Assembly (NCBI RefSeq): GCF_000276665.1
Contig: NW_004955472.1
Location: 3,545,653-3,609,652 of the forward strand
Source: Chinchilla lanigera
Lineage: Eukaryota; Chordata; Mammalia; Rodentia; Chinchillidae
DNA length: 64,000 nt
Direction of reading: 5' to 3'
Positions 58,490 to 64,000 of this stretch are shown one piece after another. The notes beneath the pieces were generated by a model. It saw only the letters and a list, made by a program, of their open reading frames with translations. It did no database searches and was not told the DNA's origin. Numbering within the stretch: the stretch's first letter is position 1; each line of letters starts with the position of its first letter. The translations under genes were made by a program, and so were the position numbers.

Positions 58490-58655
58490 TCAGAATGCCT
58501 GGGCATCCATTCTGACTCGCCTATTTACTACTTGTGTGGGCAAGGCACTTAGTTTCCATGTACTTTCTCAGCTGCAATGAAAATAAGACCAATACCCACG
58601 GCATGGGCTGTTTAAAAGGTTAGGAATTTATTGCAGCGTCTGGCAAGGAATGTTT
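58490..58655 (+). mobile_element. MIR SINE
   Basis: 'GGATTCAGAATGCCTGGG', 'CCTATTTACTACTTGTGTGGGCAAGGCACTTAG', 'TCAGCTGCAATGAAAATAAG', 'GCAGCGTCTGGCAAGGAATGTTTG': nearly full-length MIR. Confidence 0.85.
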
Positions 58656-58729
58656 GTTGTCACCATGAGAAAAAACCCCGTGGTTCCTCCGTGCTCACAT
58701 CATCACAAAAAGACAGAGCTGGAGTGGGT

Positions 58730-59075
58730 GTAGGCCGTCAGACAGCCCCGTTCTGAATCACTGTGGAGTTTTACCCACTCTTGATTCAATTGATGTTGCC
58801 TATTTTTCTGCCTCATTAAAGGGGCTTTGGTACAGTGCCCATTGCCCTGGCTGGCTGGCTCATTAAGATTTGCTAAAATCAAGAGTAAGTCCCTTGTCTT
58901 GACTAGACCTAATTTGGTTCTTTTGAGACAAATAATGGAACAGAAATTTCAGGACATTGACAGCTCTGGAAACTGTTCAAATACTTATTCTGCTGCCTTT
59001 TTATTTTCTATTCACAATAGTGTGACACTATGCTTACATATTATTGCATTAGTTTCAGTCTAATGCATACGAGGC
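58730..59075. other. non-repetitive segment, possible conserved non-coding element
   Basis: No repeat family is recognised. It has dense homeodomain-like TAAT/ATTA cores (CTCATTAAAGGGG, CTCATTAAG, CCTAATTTGG, TGCATTAG, TCTAATGC). A 78-codon frame (58827-59063) has no domain. The conservation idea is an impression from texture only. Confidence 0.2.
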
Positions 59076-61115
59076 GAATTCTTTTAAAAGTTTTCCTCCA
59101 CCTACTTGTGTGGGTAAACACTCAGGATGATGAACTGGTCTATTGTAAGGATAACTCCCTGTAATTTTTTTTTACTCCTTTTATTATTCCTGAGGACAGA
59201 AATAAGTTGAGTTCAATAAGCATTTCTCTTTTTTTAGGTTAACATTGAAAAACAAGTTGGAATGATTTTTGAACCATGTTTGCAAATATTGAATTTGTTA
59301 CAATAACTGAAAATTTCTTTCTGAGAAACGATATATACAAATCTTGGTGAGATTTTCTTAAGAACAAAAGCTAACTAGCCGTCAGAACTTATTATTTCGT
59401 GGAAAACAAGAAAAGAATTATTATTTATACAGTTAGACATAAGAGACATTTCCAGGGTGTAAAATGGAACCTAACAAAGACCTTAGAGGAACTTTGCCGC
59501 TGTGCGTGTGTTAATGGATGGCTAGTCTCAGGGGAATCGTTTTTCTCTTCTTGGTGTCCTGAAAACAGGACTAGGCAGGGCGCTCAGCAACCGTAACAAG
59601 AGTAAGACTTATTGAAAGAACAAATACATCCATAAGTTGGGAGCAGGCCAGTGGGAGAACGCACAGCCCCAACAGGGGCAGGTACGGGGTCTCCTAAGGT
59701 TCTGGGATTGTAGGAAAGTCTTTAGCTGGGGATGATCGGAGGCATGGACCAGTGGGTACTTCCTCAGCCCACCTATCAAAAGAGGGAGTATGTAAGCACG
59801 TACATTTTTCAGAGCAAGTGTCATGACAACCAAAGCCTCCTAGGAAAATCAAACCGTAATAAATGAGGCTGGAGGCAGGCTCGGCTCATGTTCCCTGCGT
59901 GCCTTGGGACCCTGGGAGATGACACATTTGTCTGTTGGTCTCTTGATATTTTGACCTGATGTCCTCAGTCTGTCTGGTTTACCAGTTCTTGCCTCGCAGT
60001 TTTTGCTGGCTTCTTTGCCTTTGCTCTACCTCCCTCTCAATGTGCATAAGATGGAGACAATTAATTTGAAGAAAAGTTTTGGAACTATTTAATAAATAAA
60101 CTCTTTGGTCTGAGGATACTATAAAAAAAAACCATTGAGACACTAAGAATAGGATGGACTGGGAAATTGGAAATTATGTACTGCAAATGCGTACTAATAG
60201 AAAAAAATGAAAATGAAATAAATTTTGACTTTAAATTTACTGAGGTGGTCTGAAAATTTATCAATTATTCTAAATTTTAGGACTGGTTTTCTCAATGCAG
60301 ATCTCAATCCTCTGAAATGTATGGGCTTGATGCCTTGTTTTAAAAATATTCTTGAAAGTAAAGACACAGATGGGATTTTTAAGTTAATAGCAACAAAGCA
60401 TCTTCCAGTAGCTATTTCTAGTCTCATGCATCTTTTTCATTTTGTGAACTTTGAATAAAGTTCCACTTCTCTGGGTGAATTAATTATAAGTTAAAGAATT
60501 GGGTGATTAGAGTTCTACTTTGTTTTCCAGAAAAAGAGCAGGTCTTTGGTCCACTTTTTTGCACCATATCTCAATGTTTAGAGGAAGCACAAGAAAAGAT
60601 GTCTCTTGTGCTTTTAAACCCCTCAAATGCTTTCTTTATAAGGCTCTGAAATAAGAAATCTCTTCCATACCTTGTCTGCACTCTCAAATACATGCAAGAT
60701 CATTTCAGGTTGTATGCAATTTCATATGCCTTTGTTTTTATCAGGGTACTGCAATGTTTTAATCTCTGTAAATTCACATGAATTTTACTAACTAGTAGGG
60801 GAAATTGTCTCATTTTTCCCTAAGAGTCAGCTATTTTCATTTGTTAGTCTTACAGAAGAATTTTATAATAACAAGTTTTATTGAAAGACTGAAAGTTCTA
60901 GTAAATAATTTTCATTTCTTATTGTTTATGTCTTGAAATATTGAAATCACTACACATCTTCTGAAGAATAGGCTTTACTTTTTGTATGTTAGAATATTTT
61001 CTGAATCTTACTCTTTAAACCATTGTATGTCTTAAAATTGCAGGAGCTTATACTCTGTGAAGAAAAACACAGGTAGGTTAAGTGAATGACAGACATTTTA
61101 ACATTTATGAAATGT
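59076..61115. other. unassigned DNA, possible LTR at 59.56-59.96 kb
   Basis: 59560-59960 ('AAGAGTAAGACTTATTGAAAG', 'GGGCAGGTACGGGGTCTCC') has the composition of a minus-strand LTR, but no family is recognised. Two frames on opposite strands at 60194-60458 overlap almost completely, so at most one could be real and neither is recognisable. Confidence 0.3.
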
Positions 61116-61119
61116 GCAA

Positions 61120-61330
61120 TGGAAAGAGGCAGGGGACGGAATGTGGCCAGTCCAATGCAGAAGCACTCTGAACGCAGACTACTTGGGTTCTAGTCCTAGC
61201 TAAGGCCTTCAAGACTGACAGTAAATTTCACATCCTCTCCTCGGTAACAGCAGGATAATACTATCAGTTACTTCGTAAGGGTGCTGTGTTCTCACTGTAG
61301 TACCTAAATACAGAAGGGCTCATTAATACA
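61120..61330 (+). mobile_element. MIR SINE
   Basis: 'GACTACTTGGGTTCTAGTCCTAGC', 'AATTTCACATCCTCTCCTCGG', 'AGGATAATACTATCAGTTACTTCGTAAGGG' follow the MIR order. Confidence 0.75.
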
Positions 61331-61556
61331 GATATTTTTTAAGCCTGGTGATAAATCAATACTGTGTTTTAGAAGGGAATGTCACTGCCAGAACTATCTT
61401 ACAGAATTCTCACTCTTGATGCAGCATGAAAGATATACTGAGTGTGGGAGACAGACTGAAAACAAAGACCTTAGTACAATGACGGCAAAACTTTCAGAGC
61501 TTTCAGTGATAACGGCCAGCTTGCCATAGATATGCCACCACTGCTTCAGCATAATG

Positions 61557-61650
61557 ACCCGATTTCCTGTGTAGAGTGTTGGGGAAATATTAAAAACAAC
61601 GTGTTCCAACCCAGGAATATTAAAAACAACGTGTTCCAACCCAGGAATCC
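61557..61650. repeat. 30-bp tandem duplication
   Basis: A 30-bp unit, (G)AATATTAAAAACAACGTG... to ...AACCCAGG, occurs twice back to back with no internal difference seen after the first few bases, then stops. The minus frame across it repeats I-P-G-L-E-H-V-V-F-N. Confidence 0.95.
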
Positions 61651-62915
61651 TTCCCATAAAGGTAGCAGAGAAAGAAAACACTGGTATCACTGAATAGGCA
61701 TCAGACTAGAATACGATCGGCACCACATGCAGCGCTGAAGGAGCTGCGCACAGCAAGGGATCTTCCTCTTGACTTAGCCAAGCAGATGCAACCCTTTACA
61801 CGCATGTTTACAAGATAAAGGTTAACTTGTCCTCAGGTAAAAGGACTTAAGAGCACCACTTGTCACACACAGCTCATTCTAATTTTGTCGTGGTAGTTGG
61901 GACAACTATTTGTGTTAGCTAATTGCCTTTCTCCAGAAGAAAAACAAGCTTCTCGTGCCTGTATGATAGGGAGGAAGTTGTATGACATGGAACCAGGAGT
62001 CTCACAGAAACTTGGAGAGAGCGGTGTCTCTTCTGTTTGCATGTCAAAGAGGTTCCCCTGGGCGTGGGAGAAGAGACCCTGGGGTTATACAGGAAATAAA
62101 GCATCCACCTAGTTCAAAAGGAGATGATATATGGGGGTGTGTCCCAACAGAATGGTGGGCCTGTGGAGACACTGCAGGACCCCTGTAGTTAGGGCCCCTG
62201 GGTCTCCCATAAAGACCCTAGGCTTTGAGGAAAGGTCTAAACTCATATACCAGTAATGATTTTCTAAAGCTACTTCCTAGAAATTTAGGTCCCATTTATT
62301 TCTATATGGAACTTGCACATTATCATCTTTGGGATTTTTTGTCTGAGTGGTAAAGTATTTTTATCTAAAATAATTACTTTTCCTCCTTTTGAGCAGTTAC
62401 TTCTGCACATAGATCCTAGTGAGTTTTCTGAAGACCTGCGGGGTTTACAAACTAAGGAATTCATATTACAAGCAATTTCCTGATTCTCAGTTTAAACAAA
62501 CATACACATATAGTTTTGGGACTATTGTTGTTTTTTTAAAAAATTCAATTCTTTTTTAAAAGAGACATAAAAACATAAAAATGTATGTATTAATGGTGAG
62601 GCCAGAAAATAAAGGGACAATGTACAAAAGCCTGAGCTAACTAAATAAACTGACTAAACGAAAGCAAGGTCAAATAAGCCTTGCAGAAAGCTGGAGCTAC
62701 AGGAGACAAAGAAATGATGGAATTCCCTGGTGACAGGAGGTAGCAGCAAACAGCAGCAAATGTGCAGATTATATGCTCTAAACATCTAGACTCAGGGGCC
62801 TCTCTTGCTCCCCTCATCTAGTGAGGACTTTTTCTGTTTCTAGTAATCCACATACCCAATCATCCCCACTGCTTGCTGTCTGTGTTTAGGACCCAAAAGG
62901 AACTGGTTACAATGG
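61651..62915. other. unassigned DNA
   Basis: Three overlapping frames at 61897-62188 lie on both strands without domains. 62745-62765 has a short (CAGCAAA)n repeat. Confidence 0.4.
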
Positions 62916-62919
62916 GGTG

Positions 62920-63135
62920 GTAGAAAGTATTTTGATATAGGTGTACACTGTATGATGTTTAAGTCTGTTAAACATATCTCTTTCCTCAAATGTTTGTTAT
63001 ATATTTATGGTGGAAAAATTCAAAATTCTTTCTTCTAGATTTGAAAAATACCATATATTGTTCTTGATAGACATCCAACTGTGCAACAACACACCAGTGA
63101 ACATGGAGGTGTAGAAATCTCTTTGACATACTAAC
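62920..63135 (-). mobile_element. L1M 3' end, minus strand
   Basis: 'ATAGGTGTACACTGTATGATGTTTAAGTCTG', 'ATATCTCTTTCCTCAAATGTTTGT' match the same L1 3' UTR blocks as 2985-3050 and 3235-3300. Confidence 0.7.
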
Positions 63136-63138
63136 TTC

Positions 63139-63290
63139 ATTATCTATCTATCTTCTATCATCTATGTAGCTATCTATTTACCTATTATCTTTCTACCTTC
63201 TATCATCCATTTATCTATGTACATATGTATCTATCTATGTATCTATTATCGTTCTACCTATCTTCTATCGTCTATGTATCTACCTATGTA

Positions 63291-63346
<56 letters not shown>

Positions 63347-63395
63347 CCCACCTACCTACCTACCTATCCATCGGCCTATTTATCACTTCTGTTAA
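63139..63395. repeat. compound (TATC)n / (TACC)n microsatellite
   Basis: Imperfect CTAT/TATC repeats with a pure block at about 63303-63345, then CTAC and CTACC units. The 85-codon frame over it (Tyr/Ile/Leu-rich) is an artefact of the repeat. Confidence 0.97.
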
Positions 63396-63720
63396 TGGAA
63401 TTGCAGGATTAGATGGCATTTCCATTTGTAAGTTTCTGGGAACCTCCATACCATCTTCCATAGCGGTCATGTAAATTCATGTTCCAATCGACAGCTTGCA
63501 AGTGTTACCTTTGCTTCACATTTTTATCTCCTCCTGTTTGGCTTAGTCGTTTTGATAAGACTACATGGAGGGCACTGATATCCCACTGTGGTCTTTATCT
63601 AGATTTTTCTGATGATTAGTGAAGTTGAGCAAATTTTCCTCTTGGTTATTTGGATGGTTTCTTTTGAGAAATGTCTAGGTGCATAGGCCCAGTTTTGATT
63701 CAGTTATCTGAGTTTTACTA
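63396..63720 (-). mobile_element. L1M ORF2 3' part, minus strand
   Basis: Continues the L1 split by the microsatellite: 'GGGAACCTCCATACCATCTTCCATAGCGG', 'ATCTAGATTTTTCTGATGATTAGTGAAGTTGAGC', 'TCTTTTGAGAAATGTCTAGG'. Confidence 0.85.
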
Positions 63721-64000
63721 CTGAGCTTTAGAATTTATTTTGGGAAAACAGTGCTAGTGGTTTTCCTCCAAAACCCTTGACTCCTCTCTTTATCCCAATG
63801 CACTTTAAAAAGCTCGCGAGATGGTCATAGTCTTTCTAAAGGGAAAATGGAGGCCCCAAGAGACTTAGTGAAACAGTGATAGAGCAACAGCAACCCTAAC
63901 CGGAATGACAGGTGTGCCACACATCCTTCAGGTCTCAGTTGAAATGTACTTCTTTAATGAAGGCTTCCACTTGTTCACAAACCTGTAAGCAACCTCACTT
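63721..64000. other. unassigned DNA
   Basis: About 63790-63990 may include an MIR/L2-like scrap ('GGTCTCAGTTGAAATGTACTTC'), not certain. Confidence 0.35.

Noticed and set aside
61557..61650. CRISPR-like array
   Set aside because: Two directly abutting units without spacers in a mammalian genome; a simple tandem duplication.
63217..63474. 85-codon frame rich in Tyr-Leu-Ser-Ile
   Set aside because: Translation of the TATC microsatellite.

Overview
The window is mammalian nuclear DNA, almost certainly from a rodent. The evidence is the repeat content: 7SL-derived B1-type SINEs, a B1 plus tRNA composite SINE, and many copies of an ID-like tRNA-derived SINE (head GGGGCTGGGGATTTAGCTC, Pol III B-box-like GAGTTCGGTTC, long A tail), on top of old mammal-wide MIR, L1M/L1ME and MaLR repeats. 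The version of the ID-like SINE with 'CGCCTGCCTGGCAAGCGC...GGTACCGG' is not the mouse/rat ID consensus as I remember it. A beaver-like or other non-muroid rodent is my guess, but the species cannot be settled from sequence alone.

I find no convincing host protein-coding gene. Open frames are short (156 codons or fewer) and sit in repeats, simple sequence, assembly Ns or unassigned DNA. This looks like an intergenic or deep-intronic, AT-rich, repeat-dense region.

Layout: 0.7-4.2 kb is old L1 debris on both strands with a nested B1. 4.2-5.55 kb is an unusual GC- and CpG-rich island that encloses a 143-bp L1 scrap closely related to one at 1.16 kb. 5.6-6.6 kb is pyrimidine-rich. 7.4-11.3 kb is a long plus-strand L1M (ORF1-like to reverse transcriptase), then a mariner transposase fragment, then more L1. 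12.4-19.3 kb has scattered MIR and L1 pieces, including a textbook 5'-truncated L1 at 17.0-17.86 kb. 19.3-25.6 kb holds two almost identical 3.07-kb copies separated by a 100-N gap. 25.6-38 kb has MIRs, B1s, tRNA-SINEs, a U2 fragment and a MaLR piece. 38.5-49.5 kb holds L1 fragments, a second 100-N gap, a second U2 fragment, an L1 5'UTR-like minisatellite region and a Tigger-like DNA transposon with a nested SINE. 52.4-56.9 kb is a cluster of MaLR retrotransposon sequence. 58.5-64 kb has MIRs, an L1 3' end interrupted by a tetranucleotide microsatellite, and otherwise unassigned DNA.

Nothing here amounts to a new gene system. The most consequential observation is the gap-flanked 3.07-kb duplication, which may be an assembly artefact. 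Next come paired 33-nt U2 snRNA fragments with the same 3' endpoint, the CpG island embedded in L1 debris, and several insertions dated and bounded by clear target-site duplications. All family names are from recall of consensus patterns, not from a database search, and old-repeat boundaries are approximate.
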